Below, one piece after another: positions 1-12,251 of a DNA stretch of 64,000 bases. Origin of the DNA: Scleromitrula shiraiana (Eukaryota; Ascomycota; Leotiomycetes; Helotiales; Sclerotiniaceae); the NCBI GenBank assembly GCA_028455995.1, contig JABELC010000002.1, positions 1,612,001 through 1,676,000 on the forward strand, written 5' to 3'. Each line of letters starts with the position of its first letter. Position 1 is the stretch's first letter. The notes beneath the pieces are model-generated. The model ran no database searches and was not told the origin of the DNA. It saw nothing but the letters and a program-made list of their open reading frames with translations. Both the position numbers and the translations under genes were made by a program.

Positions 1-97
1 CTGGATAATTCCGACGGTTGGTTTTTATCAACACATGCCTTCCTTCGCACCAACTCCTATCATTCATATCATTTCCCGATATACAGATGTTGATAAT

Positions 98-707
98 TTA
101 AGCCTTGCCCTTTCTCTTCAATTCAGCCTCCTCTTCTTCTCTTATTTGCTGATCAATCTTGGCACCTCTGCTAGGTTCGTTTCCGTGCATCTTGGCCTGG
201 AGAGGATATGAATTAGCATCAAGTGTAATAAAGTAAACGTATGCAGACGATGAGGAAGTAAGTTGGTAGCCAGAGTATATATAGTACAATGATCTCAGAG
301 CTAGAAAGCCCTCGCCGATGCTGAGATAGGTATGTTAATAACTTACAGGTAGTGTAGCATCTTGTTGTGATAACTTGGCCTCCTCACTGATTGGTTCTGG
401 CTCATTTTGACGCTAAAACGAAGTTAGCACAATTATATGATGTTTTTTGGTGGGTCGATCAAACTAACCTTCTCCTCACGAGCCAACTTGTTTGCTATCG
501 ATCTCTCATCCTCTATTCGAATGGTTAACAAATGGTCATATCGATACTCGATGGGAACATGATCTTACTGGAGTCGTTTGCAAGATGACTGTTCTCCTTT
601 CCCTCGTGGAATCTGTTATCCTTCTTCTCCTGCTCGATCTCTGATTGAGGAACGTTCTTTTGGTCACCGTTCTCGTAGACTTGGGAGTTTCCGACGTTTG
701 AAGACAT
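98..707 (-). CDS. Small hydrophilic conserved fungal protein, 115 aa
   Basis: Four exons (707-569, 512-469, 412-347, 196-98) join in frame across GT-AG introns to give 115 residues. The protein is almost entirely charged and polar, with no signal peptide or membrane segment. The N-terminal half is rich in Asn, Glu and Lys. The C-terminal 30 residues begin HGNEPSRGAKID and end in an acidic-basic helix (EEEEAELKRKGKA). A similar C-terminal block occurs, from memory, in small uncharacterised proteins of other ascomycetes, which supports a real gene. I do not recognise a function. All three splice junctions preserve phase, which argues against a chance open frame. Confidence 0.72.
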
Positions 708-3617
708 TTTGAGTGGTAATGTAATTGAAATGTGTGTTGAAAGGGATTTATTATTGAAATGAAGAACTTATTGTAAATATGAACAGTGTGAAATATGTGA
801 AGTATGAAGAATAAAATCTCGTTGAAGTGGTGGCTTTCGACTTGAAGTACTTGGACGGCAAACTAGAACTACGTCATACATTCCATGATTCCGGATGTCC
901 CAAGACGTCACTTACTCAAGTGTGCGATCCAACTTGAGAAAATATCCTTAGATCCAACTTTAGATCTTGTTAAATGCTATAGAATGGAGAAAATTCGAAT
1001 AGCATAGAATCATTTTGGTCTCCACTCTTAGATTTTTATATGGTAGATGAATCAATTCGATCGGCCTTTTATTGATCGTCATACTGAAAATCTATACAAC
1101 TGCAGCCCTCGGACGATGTAAGGTATAAATAATGCGGTTCCTCTGCGGGTCGTTTTCGATTCGATACATATACATCTACATCATGCATGGAAGAGAAGAA
1201 GAAAAATCGTTGATTTTGAATGATTTTTCTTTTGTTTTCCAGATATCATCGTTATTTGTTGAACTCATCGGCAATCCCAATAACCTCTCGGATAAGTAAA
1301 ACCCTTAACCTACAAAATTGGTTGTCAATCGCGTTGAGTTGACAATTTAATAGCTCGATCAACAAGTGGCCTCATGCTCGTGGTGCACTGTATTTAAAGA
1401 GAAACGTTGCTTACAACTTTTGAAACTCCCTACAATCAAACCAATATCGGCATCGGGTGCGTCGTCTATACTTGGTAAGGTTTCGCTGCACCTTCTCAGC
1501 AACTCATTTCCGAGAATTCATAGGTTATTACCAACAATGAGATGAGATAACGGAGACGGCCAATTCAATTCAACATTATTCTCTGAGTACCCTCGAGAAT
1601 AACTACCCTAGGTCAATTCCATATCTTAACAATTTATGGTTGTCTTATACCTGCAGATTTATCTCGGTCTCATGCACATGTGACGCATGGTTATGAAGGT
1701 TCCCCAAGAAATATCCGTTCCGTCTGTACACCTACAGTACATGCCATCGTACATGTTATGCACTTATGAGTACCTACAGTATTATGCACATACGAACAGA
1801 ATCGTGCAATGCAGAGTACACAGATGAGTACATAGGGAAGCCAGCAGTGTCAACGTTAAGTTTCAAAGTTTTGATAACAGACAGTATCGAACTGTAGTTT
1901 CGTGGCATAGGCAGGTCCATGCAGGTACCGACCGATACATACAAAGGGGAAAGATTAATTTATTGGACGATACCCCGTCGGAAAGTGTAAGTTCGGGCTA
2001 ATTTGAAGCGTGGTTGATTATGTTTGGACATGATTCGGAAAACGTGGAAACGGGAACGAACCTTTTTGAAGGTCAAACCTTAATAGCTCCAGGGCAGGGC
2101 TATAACAGATGAGAGTCATGTCACGTGTGTGATTTGGATCCGAATTAATAGATAAAAGACACTAGATAAAAGACACTAGATAAAAGACAATAGATAAAAG
2201 ACAATAGAAATAAAAGACAGCAGATAAAAGACAACAGATAAAAGACAACAGATGAACCTAGAATTTACTCATATAACAACTCATAAAGTCAAAAGTTTTA
2301 AGATATTTTTATACTTATTATTAATAATCCACTTGAACATGGATTATTATTCCCAACATTCGGAGATTTATAAACCAATGAATATTCAAGTCAAGGATCA
2401 GTCACTTTCAAGGACTCTGACATGCAGCCTTTTCAATACTCATATAATAAAAACAATAGATTCTAGCCAATAAACTATTTCAAAAAAAGATGCCAAGAAT
2501 TTGCTAAGACATTAGCATAATAAACCCTATCTCAAAACAAAAAACGAGAATTGAGTAGACTCGTAAAAAACCTCTTTCTATATACCAATGAGAAGAGGCA
2601 ATAAATTTATAGCTTCGTCCCTCATCTTAAATAAATAATAATTGATAAATATTCCCTGTCACAAGTGTCATATTATATTATATTATATTATATTACAAGG
2701 ATTATATTGTGAAATTGTGAAATTGATGTGCTTTTTGAACTGGCGACTACTCTCAGCAAGACTTTTTCTTTTTTTGAGTCTAAAACTCTTTTTTATTAAC
2801 GAATGGCCTGGGCATTTTCACATTTGTGACTTCTTTTCTCAATATCAATCAATATCTTACTAAAGAGGGTTGGTTAGTTTTGAGTCTTCCCTCTCTTTGG
2901 ATACACTTGGTGCGCCCAAATCCTCAATTGAAAAATAGAGGCGCCGGTCACGGTCACGATCACTGTATGTATTATTTATTATTATTACAGATTGACTTTA
3001 TGACCAAAATATATATATTTTCTCTTGATTTTTCCGTACTTCACTTGTTTTCTTGTTTTCTCTTTCCTCTCTTTCCTCTCTTTCCACTCTTTCAACCAGC
3101 CTCCAGGTTTTCTTAGGTCCCTCCCATTCAAGGTTCTCGGTTACTCTGATCAAAAACAAACCTACCAAGAACCTACAAGGTCCATGTAGGGTGGACAGGT
3201 AACGGGTACAGGCACAGACAAGTACAGGTACAGGTACAGGTATATTGAGAAATAATATACCCAGGTAGTCAAAAAACGGGCAAGCTTTAATAATAATAAA
3301 GGAAAGAAGAAAGAAGAAAGAAGTAATCGACCAACACACGGCATTTCCATTTCGTCCTTTTTCTTTTCCATCACTTCTCTTTCCTCTATCTCCTCTGAGG
3401 AGAGGCTAATAATTCAACAACGCTCTTTACATTTCGCTCGTTTTATTTAATTCACCATAACAAAACAAAGTCACTCGTTTGAACTTCTCAATTCTTTTTT
3501 GGAACTTCATTTTCTTTTCTTTAAATTCTGTTAAAGATCAACTGCCTCTTTGGATATTGGGTGGATATTTTGTTTACTGAGTGTTGTTTATCAAAGTCAT
3601 TCTGGGACTACGAATAT
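708..3617. other. Intergenic, about 2.9 kb, no gene seen
   Basis: Divergent promoter region between the small minus-strand gene and the SH3 protein gene. It is AT-rich and has no long convincing frame. The only structured element is the 14-bp tandem array at 2151-2250. The stretch 3210-3242 holds a short TACAGG-type repeat, and 3290-3330 is purine-rich. The last 300 bases before the SH3 gene are pyrimidine-rich, as is common in fungal 5' UTRs. Confidence 0.6.
2151..2250. repeat. 14-bp tandem array, 7 copies
   Basis: Seven head-to-tail copies of a unit reading GATAAAAGACAMYA (variants end ACTA, AATA or AACA). One copy, at 2207-2222, is expanded to 16 bp. Copies 1-2, 3-4 and 6-7 are identical pairs, a pattern expected from slippage or unequal exchange. 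Confidence 0.85.
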
Positions 3618-3887
3618 ATGTGTAGAATGGAAGAAGAGGCGCCGGTACATGAGAAAGTTCGGATACGAAAAGAAATTATGATTGAAGGCAATTTGGGAAA
3701 TAATTTCGACTTTGATTCAACCTTCACCTCAATCCATTCATCGATATCGAATAACGAAGAAATATGCGGTAAAATTACGAAGATGCTAGATGTATCTCGA
3801 AAACGATCCCGAACAATGGTAAAGGACCAATCGAAACACGTGAAAAGAGAGGACTACTCGATATCAAGGAAGCGAAAGCAACGGTCT

Positions 3888-5773
3888 ATGAAGAGAATCA
3901 CCAGAAAACCCGGAGTTCTTTTGTCAATACTTCTTGCAAGCGCACCTATTGCAATGGCGCAGAATTGCATATCTCTCGAAGGCTCTACAGAATGCCCTGC
4001 TTTTACTTCCGCCTCGATAGACACTACATTGACAGGCCTTTTGTAGGTTAAAACTTACGATGTCGATGTATAGTTCGGTTTATACTAATATATCTTAGTC
4101 CATTCCTAACATATGTCTCTGACAGAGATAGTTTCGATACCCGATTAACCGAATATGTTCAGACAGCTTACGTAGAATCAAAGTATGCATCTCCATCTCT
4201 ATACTACTTCATATTGCTTGCATTGTCTAACGTAAGTATGCAGGTACCAGCAACTTCTCGGATGCGGAAATATTAGTCTCTTGAACACAACAAACCTTTA
4301 TGCACGATACACAACTACAGTAATATGTAATTCAATAATACAAAATTCGAAAACATCATGCAACTTATCAGACACTGCAGCACCACCAGTTTGTGCAGAA
4401 TTTTGCGTGAGTGCTTTTCTGATATTGGGAACACGAACCTCAATTAACAATCGTGACAGGCGCAATTCGCTGAAAGCGAATCAATAATAATCTCTGATAG
4501 CGAACTTTGTTCAAATCCAGGAAGCAATGCTATTTCTCAGATCCGTGCTGATTTCACAAACTGTGCACTACCCGCTGATTCTTTGACCGGGACTTGTGTA
4601 GCAGGATCCACAAATGAACCAGACAATTGTGGATTTGGCAACAGTACATTTGGATTCTGTCAGTATTGTGGCACTGGTGGTCAAAATAGTACAGATACCT
4701 GCTGTTATAATTCAGGAGCAGACGAGCGTTGCGCAGGCGTAGTGTTACCAACAATCACAGGATTCATCACCTTCTCGACATCGAGTGCTTCAGCGACATC
4801 CACACCAACCGCATCTTCCACGGCTGGAGCAACTGCATCCACGTCTAACAAAGGATTATCCGGGGGCGCAAAAGCAGGTATTGCTATCGGATCAGTATTT
4901 GGTGCAATAGCAATTGTGGCTCTGATATTCCTCATTGCAAGGTGTTTACGAAAGCGACGTGGAAGTCAGCAAGGAAGTATTCTCAATCATCCATCTCCTG
5001 CGCATAGATCTGCCGGAATGGCTTATAATCCTGTAGCTTCGAACACTACACCTGAAGGGTATGAAGTACTGCCAGGAGGACGAATTGCTCGAATGTCGGC
5101 TCTCGAAGGACACTCTGGGCATTCTTCGTCTCCCCGTGATGGAGCAGCAGCAGGAGGGGCGGTACTGGGAGGCGCAGCAGGTTATGCTGCTGGACGAAGC
5201 AGACATGAACACCAATCTTCCTCTAGTGATTTTGGAAATGATAGCCCTATCTCTGCGCGAGGCGGAATTCTACGACCACCTCCAAATCGAAGGAACGGAT
5301 CTTTATCTAGTGGCTCAGCACTTGGAATTGATGACCCGAGCTCTCCTATGTCATCACCAAATGGCATGGCAAGTCAGCAATCAGAGCAATTGCCCTTTTT
5401 CAAAGACTACTATTCTCAAGATGAAATTCGCCCTGGTGATAAGGTCGCAACGTTATGGGCGTATCAACCCCGCGCTGGAGACGAATTTTCTTTGGAGCGC
5501 GGCGATATGCTCAAAGTTGTTGGCATTTGGGATGATGGATGGGCGACCGGAACTATGATCAACGAACATGCAGATGAGTGGGATGCGAGACGGCAAGCTC
5601 AACGCGATAGTGGTGTTTCAAATACCTCCGGACGAAGAGATGACTCTCCAAATGTTAGTGGGGAGATCAAAGCTTTTCCATTGGTTTGTGTCTGTCTCCC
5701 AGATCATTGGAGAAGGACAATTGAAGGGGACGGTTCCACTGAATCTAGCGGCCCAGCAGGTGGTCCATCATGA
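3888..5773 (+). CDS. Secreted-type single-pass membrane protein with C-terminal SH3 domain (Fus1-like)
   Basis: I place the start at 3888 because it begins a good signal peptide (MKRITRKPGVLLSILL..., cut after AMAQ). The frame is open further up, with ATGs at 3618 and 3627 that would add about 90 basic residues. Exons are about 3888-4041, 4100-4182, 4243-4407 and 4460-5773. A Cys-rich ectodomain with N-glycosylation sites is followed by an S/T/A-rich stalk, one membrane segment (AGIAIGSVFGAIAIVALIFLIA) and a KRRG stop-transfer. A long Ser/Gly-rich cytoplasmic tail ends in an SH3 domain (ALYDY-like LWAYQP, then GDEFSLERGDML, DDGWATG, FPLVCV). The architecture recalls yeast Fus1, so a polarity or fusion scaffold at the plasma membrane is likely by inference. 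Orthology is not claimed. Confidence 0.82.
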
Positions 5774-6925
5774 TAACTTTTTCTTTAATTCTTTTCCTTA
5801 GTAATTCTACGGCTTTACGACAATTGTTTCTTTCAACATCGGCGTTACGGTATACTCGAATTACACTTTTTTCTACTTGCCATTATCATCGTACCTTCGT
5901 GTCTACACACAATCCAATTCCATATCTATATTCGACTTACCTTCACGCTGTTACGTTACGTTCTAGACTTACGTTCGCATCGGATACACTGCGGATTCTT
6001 GAGCATGAGCTTATCCGCTTTATGAATCAGTCTTAATTATATCATGAAGCAATGCTCTTGCTACTTGATTTTAGAAGCACAACTTCCTCATTCAGTCTTA
6101 CATTTTTTCCCTATTATTTTATATACCCAAATTCATGTAACATGGTATTACTGGATGCAAACAAAACTTGAAAGGGGGGGGGCTTAATTGTTTGTTTTTG
6201 CATATTTGGTGATTATTGGAGAGACTCATCTGATACTTGAAAGGCAAGCTTATATTGATATTGTATTGTATAAGCAGCAGATGATTAGTTGATGGATAGG
6301 AGAAGGAGGAAGAGAGCCAGAGTAGAGCAGAGGAAGTAGAATAATTGGTGGCATCTGATATGAGCTTTTGGGTTCATAAAGTAGCTAGTAATACATACAA
6401 GATGCAGATGCTAGAGTCTTCCCCCCCCTATTTTACTGTCCTCGAAGTTGCATATATTTTATTAGATGATGATACTCAAGCGGGAAAAACGTGAGGGCTG
6501 GACAAGAATATTAAAAAACTGATAAATTTATTAAAATAATTTTTCTAAAATATCATTTATTAATAAAACATAAATATTTAAAAATATCGCTTTTTAATGA
6601 TTTTTGATGATAAATTCAAAAATTTTAAATGCCCGGCTCTCACATTTTTCCCGATTGAGTATTCGAACGAATAAAAACAACCGCCCAATCGAATCAAATC
6701 CACTACCCCGCAACTAGCGCATATTTTCCTGCCGGGCGGTGAGGATATTTTTTTAAAGCTTTCCGCAGGGCTCTCTCATTTTATAAGCCCATAATTCATT
6801 GATAACTCTACCACTAAAGTAGTCGCAAAACCTCACACGGGACTCTCAAGCTTTATCAATTTCCTGCGTCGAATTTCTTATACACATACCGATATAAATA
6901 CATATACAAGGTTTAGCGATTGAAA
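5774..6925. other. Intergenic between SH3 gene and BCP1
   Basis: No gene seen. It contains homopolymer runs of G (about 6173) and C (about 6421), and a very AT-rich stretch at 6510-6630. The last 200 bases form the BCP1 promoter and 5' UTR. Confidence 0.6.
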
Positions 6926-8010
6926 ATGGTTAAGAAGAGAGTTCGTGATCCGGAGGATCTTCCTGATGCGCCGGCTTTTAGTGCCGAGGAGAATGATAGT
7001 GCGGGTGAGGGTGAGGGGAGTGATGATGTATGTTTTTTTATGTTTCTCTCTTAGGTGTTGTTTACATATATATATATGTATACAAACAATATACAAACCC
7101 ACCTTCAATGCCATGCCATGCCATGCCGCAAGAATAACCCAACTAATATAAACACATTATCTCACAGAACTCCGAAATCAACGTCGACTTCGAATGGTTC
7201 AATTTCCTCTCTCTCGATTTCCACGGCGTGAAAAGTTTAGTCCGGCAGTTGTTCGATGTGGATGCGCAGCTGTTGGATTTGAGCGGCCTGGCGGATCGCA
7301 TTGTCGGGGAGGGGACCGTGGGGAGTACGGTTAAGGTTGATGGGGAGGGGAGTGATCCGTTTGCTTTCTTGAGTGTGGTTAATATTTCTTCTGGGGGGGA
7401 TGAGGGAAAGGAAAAGGAAAAGGAAAAGGGGAAGGGGAAGGAAGATTGTGTGAAGGGATTAAGAGATTATTTGAAGAGTGTTGCGAAAGAGGGAGGAAAG
7501 ATCCGAGAAGTTCTAGAGAGCAACGACAAGGGAAATGGGAAAGATGTGGGTGTTGTGTTGGCGGAACGATTAATCAATGTCCCGGCTGAAGTGGCACCGC
7601 CTATGTACAGAATGCTGGTTGATGAGATCGAGGCGGCGGTTGAGGACGGCGATGCCTTTGATTTCGGGTACTATCTTATCGTATCGAAGGGGTATCGGGA
7701 GGTCGAATCCGCGCTTGATAGGGAGGATGCGGGACCGAGGAGTAAGAAGAATAAGAGCAGAGGGAAAGGAAAGGGAGGGGAGAAGAGCGAGTTGTTTTAT
7801 TTTCATCCCGAGGATGAGGTGCTAAAGCGGTTTGCGGTGGGGTGCGAGGAGTTTGAGTATAGGAGGGATGAGGGGGAGGGTATGGCGGATAGTAAGAGGG
7901 CGTTTCAGGAGATGGGGATTAGAGCTGTGGGGGAGCTGTTTTTGATTGAGAAGGGGAGGTGGGAGGAGTGCGTGGAGGCTTTGGAGGCTTATTTGAGTCC
8001 GCCGGCTTGA
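6926..8010 (+). CDS. BCP1: Protein BCP1 (BCCIP family), nuclear export and 60S biogenesis
   Basis: Two exons, 6926-7027 and 7168-8010, are separated by a 140-bp GT-AG intron and encode 314 residues. The N-terminus is basic then acidic (MVKKRVRDPEDLPDAP..., EGEGSDD). It is followed by the family signature VDFEWFNF..DFHGVKSLVRQLFDVDAQ, which spans the splice junction. The C-terminal half carries a lysine-rich insert (KKNKSRGKGKGGEKSE) and then FYFHPEDEVL. In yeast, Bcp1 is an essential nuclear protein that acts as a chaperone for Rpl23 and supports export of Mss4. Length and motif order fit the family. It is convergent with ARO7, with 317 bp between the stop codons. Confidence 0.93.
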
Positions 8011-8327
8011 GGTTGGGGGGGTTACTACGACTTTATTTTGCATGGAGGCAGTTTGAACGAGGTCGAGTAGAGTAGAGGGAGATGAATAAATAGGGAATAG
8101 AATAATGTTAAACTATAGAAACGAAAAGTTCGTGCAGGAATCGTTTGTCAATTTGTTTTATTCTTGTTTCCAGATTCGTCTCAGGGTATAAATTCTTCCG
8201 TCCATGTATATAGATCTTTGCATTTCTAACCTTCTAACCCATCCTCCCCAACCGTGCATTCGTTTTTTTCTGAATATTCCCATCCCGTGCTATCTCATCT
8301 ATTCATCCCAATATCCAAATCTCATCA
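8011..8327. other. Shared 3' region of BCP1 and ARO7
   Basis: This 317-bp convergent spacer must carry both 3' UTRs. No other feature is seen. It has T-rich tracts on both strands compatible with polyadenylation signals. Confidence 0.6.
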
Positions 8328-9196
8328 CTAATTCTCTAACCTCTGCATCAAATACTCCACCTCCACCACCTTCGTTAACGGAATCACAAAATCCCTATAC
8401 ATCCCCACCACCTCCTCCACATTAATCTTCCCCACCGCCTCCCCGCCATTCCCATTCCCATTCCCCAAACTCGGATCCGTCCCATAAGTCCTAGCCTTCA
8501 ACCGCAACCTCTCCAGCACCTGCTCCTCCACCTTCCGATTCGTAATCGCCTCCCCCAAACCCTCCCTATCCCCCTCCCGAATCATCTTGGTGAATCGTTC
8601 CTCCTCCGCCCGGAACTTGCTCTCGGCGACAAACTTGCCAAAGTGGATGCGGCGCGAGAGCGCCTGCAGACACGAGATATCGCATGTTGCGGCGCTCCCG
8701 TAGTTCTCCTCCGTTTCGCCGCGGTCTTGACGGCCCGTTTGCAGACACGCGGAGGGCAGGAATTTGTTGATGTAGTGGTCTTTTATCTGGGCGTTGACGT
8801 TTACGGTGTTCGGGTGGAGGATGGCGGGGTAGTGGAGGGGTTGGAGGATGGGTGTTTGGAGTGCTTCGGGGAAGAAGGGGTATTCGTCGGGGGATTGGAA
8901 ACGGCGGATTAGGGAGTCGAGGGTTTCGCGCGAGGAGAGCAGCCAGTCGAGGAAGCTGAGGTTGCTGTTGGGGATGGGGAGCGCGGACGGAATATAGATT
9001 GTGGGGTTTAGGGGGAATTGGACTCGTTCGATGAGATGGAATGTTATGGTGTCTTCGAGTCGGCTGAAGTGGGGGGAGGAGGGGTTAATTGGGATTGAAT
9101 TGGTAGATGGAGGGGATGAGCTTACATTAGTTGAAATCGAATATTGGAGAGATCAAGTGCTTTAGAAGCATCGGAAAGATCAATTGCTGCGTCCAT
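8328..9196 (-). CDS. ARO7: Chorismate mutase (AroQ type, Aro7)
   Basis: Exons 9196-9126 and 9063-8328 (61-bp intron) give 268 residues, against 256 in yeast Aro7. The enzyme converts chorismate to prephenate, the committed step to Phe and Tyr. Landmarks in order: MDAAIDLSDASKALDLSNIRFQLIRLEDTI-type N-terminal helix containing the active-site Arg region, LIERVQFPLNPTIY, SNLSFLDWLL, DEYPFFPE, NYGSAATCDISCLQALSRRIHFGKFVAESKF, and the C-terminal VIPLTKVVEVEYLMQRLE. The GSAATCDI..LQALS.RIHFGKFVAE block belongs to the allosteric eukaryotic enzyme, normally activated by Trp and inhibited by Tyr. A Gly/Asn repeat (NGNGNGG) sits in a loop near the C-terminus. It is divergent from MDV1. Confidence 0.95.
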
Positions 9197-9947
9197 GTTG
9201 AGATTGGGAGTGGAATCGAATAGATTTGCACTAGAATTTAAGAAATTGACTTAACAGAGGGGAAAAGATGTTGAGTTTTATATCCTCAATGTGAGATGGA
9301 ATAATTAGAAATAGTTTGAGAAGCGGTGAAGTGAGTATATTTGTATTCCTAAGAAGGAAAATAAAATGAAGTCCAATTATCTACAAAAAGTGAGAGCTTT
9401 GAATAGTGAGGATATATCATGGATGGATGATTTGTAAAGTGTAATTATATCTGAGGTGAGCTTATTACTTACTTACTACCTTACTACACATTATTTATCA
9501 GCTTTACATAGAAAAAGTTAATATTTAATTCCGCTTTATGTATAAAGTTTTATTCATGCATTTCGTCATGCATAATTTATTTATCCAATTATACTTGAGT
9601 ATTTATAAACAACCACACATTTTATGCATATGCATATTTTACCTCATTCTCGGTATAATTTAAATTCTCAAGCCACAATTTAACAGCTCAAAGTGTGGCT
9701 AAATACGCTGCCGAGCTGCATCATATATTCGACACCAAGATCAAAACATGAATTCCATGAACGAGCAAATTAAAAAACTTCCTTTTTTTTTCGACTTTAC
9801 TTGTAATAGTTTTACAAACCACAAAGCTTTTGACAACACATAATACATCAAGGGAAGAGGAGTTGGAACCCAACCAACACTTTACTAAAGTGCCTTGCAT
9901 TATCATATCAAAAAGAAGACTTACATAACGTTGAAATTGATAATTGT
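9197..9947. other. Bidirectional promoter region ARO7/MDV1
   Basis: About 750 bp, AT-rich, with no convincing frame. It must hold both promoters. I see no specific operator I would defend. Confidence 0.5.
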
Positions 9948-12251
9948 ATGGCTGGCTCCAGTAGCCGCAATGCCTCTTCATTCGGGGCAGAAGAGGATGA
10001 TAATGAATCCGCTATAATCTCCGTATGTCGTGCACACCCATCAAAAAAAATTTCCAACTTTTCCATCCCCCTCTTATTTCCTCCCCCCCAATTTAAAAAG
10101 AAAAGAGGCCTGTACTGATGGTGGGATACATCAACCAGACTCGCGGGCTAGAAGCCTTTGGTAGGAAAGTTACCACTACCGCTGGCCATCTTATAGGTCC
10201 TATATCCGATCCTACCTCTAGCACGCATTATCAAACTGCCATGAGTGATTTGCATAAACAGCTTCGACGGCCCAATTTACAACGAAGCGTATTTTCGTTT
10301 GCGAAGACTACCCCGACGGATTTGGTGAGGTCGACGTTGTCGACGAGCGAGATTCAATATAGAGCTCTGACGTATCTACCGGATGAATTGTTGAGAAATA
10401 TTCCTGAGGATGCGAATACTTATTCCTTGTTTCAAGGATTTCAGGCTACGTTGCCAGATACCACGGCGACGTCAGAGAAGAAACATAGGAGGAGGGTATC
10501 GAGGGGGAGGAAATTGATTGATGATGGGGGATCGGAGGCGGCTTCGGATGGTCCTCCTAGTGTGGGGAAGCTGAAGAAGGAGAAAGCGGCATTGAATCAT
10601 CGATTGGAGATGATGGGGATTAGGAAGAATATGGCCAGTAGTGAGATTCATGAGATCGATAATAAGATTGCGAATCTGAATAGTATGAGGAAGATTGTGC
10701 TGGAGCGATTGGCCGGGTTAGAGCGGGAAGAGTCAATGTTAGAACATGATAGTGAGTTTCTTCTTGGTGACCGATAGGTGCGGGGTTTTGATTGGGGGCT
10801 GACATGATTGATAGTACTGGATGTGGAAAATCGATTAGAAGATGCGCAGGAAGAATTGGATGATGCAGAAGCTTTGGCCAAATCTGTAGCAGGGACAGAA
10901 GAAGATGAGACGGAAGAGACTTCAATGGATACTTCATTTATGTCGGAATCAATATACGAGAAACTTCCTTCGAGGGCCAGTACCCCATCCTCAAAAGGGT
11001 CAAGACGGCACAAGACCCTTCGAAGGAAATCCATGCCAATTTTACATGAACATTTTGAACCTGGGTCATCAATTCGGGAAATTCACGCGCACAAAGATAT
11101 GGTTACGACACTTGATTTCGATGTTCCTTTTGGTACTATGGTTTCCTCGGCTTTGGATGATACGGTTCGTGTATGGGATATGAATGCAGGTCGATGCATA
11201 GGTCTTCTAGAAGGCCATACTGCATCAGTCCGAACACTTCAAGTTGAAGACAACATTGTCGCTACTGGATCTATGGACGCTACAATTCGATTATGGGATT
11301 TAAGCAAAGCTCGTTACGATCCTCAAGACAACCGAATCAACAAGGAAGAAGAAGAGGAGGAGGAAGAGGAAGACCATTTAGCTTTTGGAGACGCGGAAGT
11401 TGAGGATAAACCCCTTCATATTCCTCAAGGAACAATGGAGGATTGCCCCTTATTCACTCTCGAAGCACACATGGATGAAGTAACCGCCCTCCATTTCCGC
11501 GGCGATACCCTTATATCCGGATCCGCGGATAAAACACTCCGACAATGGGATCTGGAAAAGGGTCGTTGCGTACAAACTCTCGACGTCATGTGGGCCGCCG
11601 CTCAAGCATCCGCAACCATGGGATCATCCGAGGGCACATGGAGACAAACGGGCCGACTGCCAGACGCAACGGCGGATTTCGTAGGCGCCGTTCAGGTTTT
11701 TGATGCGGCGTTGGCGTGTGGTACTGCGGATGGGATGGTCCGTTTGTGGGATTTGAGGAGTGGTCAGGTTCATAGGAGTTTGGTGGGGCATACGGGTCCG
11801 GTTACTTGTTTGCAGTTTGATGATGTACATTTGGTTACTGGAAGTTTGGATAGGAGTATTAGGGTGAGTTTCTTTTTTTCTCGTTTTCTGTTTTATTTCT
11901 TGTCACTCCTTTTTCAAAATATTCTCGAATATGCATTAACGAACCCTCTCAACACAGATCTGGGATCTCCGCACCGGAGCAATCTACGATGCATATGCCT
12001 ACGACTCACCAATCACATCAATGATGTTCGACAGTCGACGCATCGTAGCAGCCGCAGGAGAAGACGTGGTAAAGGTGTACGATAAGACGGATGGGAGACA
12101 CTGGGATTGTGGGGTTGGGGCTTCGGCAGACGGAAGCACGAGTGCGGGGGGGAGTGTGGGCGGTGGGAGTATTGTTGAGATGTGTAGGGTTAAGGATGGG
12201 TATTTGGTGGAGGGGAGGAGGAATGGTGTTGTGGGGGTTTGGAGTTGTTAG
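9948..12251 (+). CDS. mdv1: Mitochondrial division protein Mdv1/Caf4, WD40 adaptor for Dnm1
   Basis: Exons 9948-10022, 10139-10751, 10815-11863 and 11958-12251 splice in frame. The N-terminal region starts after a short acidic exon with TRGLEAFGRKVTTTAGHLIGPI and FQYRALTYLPDELLRNIPEDA-type sequence, the Fis1-binding segment of fungal Mdv1. A long coiled coil follows (KLKKEKAALNHRLEMM... to EDAQEELDDAEALAKS). The C-terminus is a WD40 propeller with repeats ending RVWD, RLWD, RQWD, RLWD and IWD. An acidic E-run (about 11346-11373) lies in a propeller loop. Mdv1 bridges Fis1 on the mitochondrial outer membrane to the dynamin Dnm1. The third intron falls inside a WD repeat and removes an apparent early stop. 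Confidence 0.94.

Noticed and set aside
2998..3374. Minus-strand frames with Tyr/Leu repeats and a hydrophobic stretch
   Set aside because: Driven by the TACAGG repeat and purine tracts upstream of the SH3 gene; no family resemblance.
5061..5558. 165-codon frame overlapping the SH3 gene
   Set aside because: Shadow frame; the SH3 domain and membrane helix are in the other frame.
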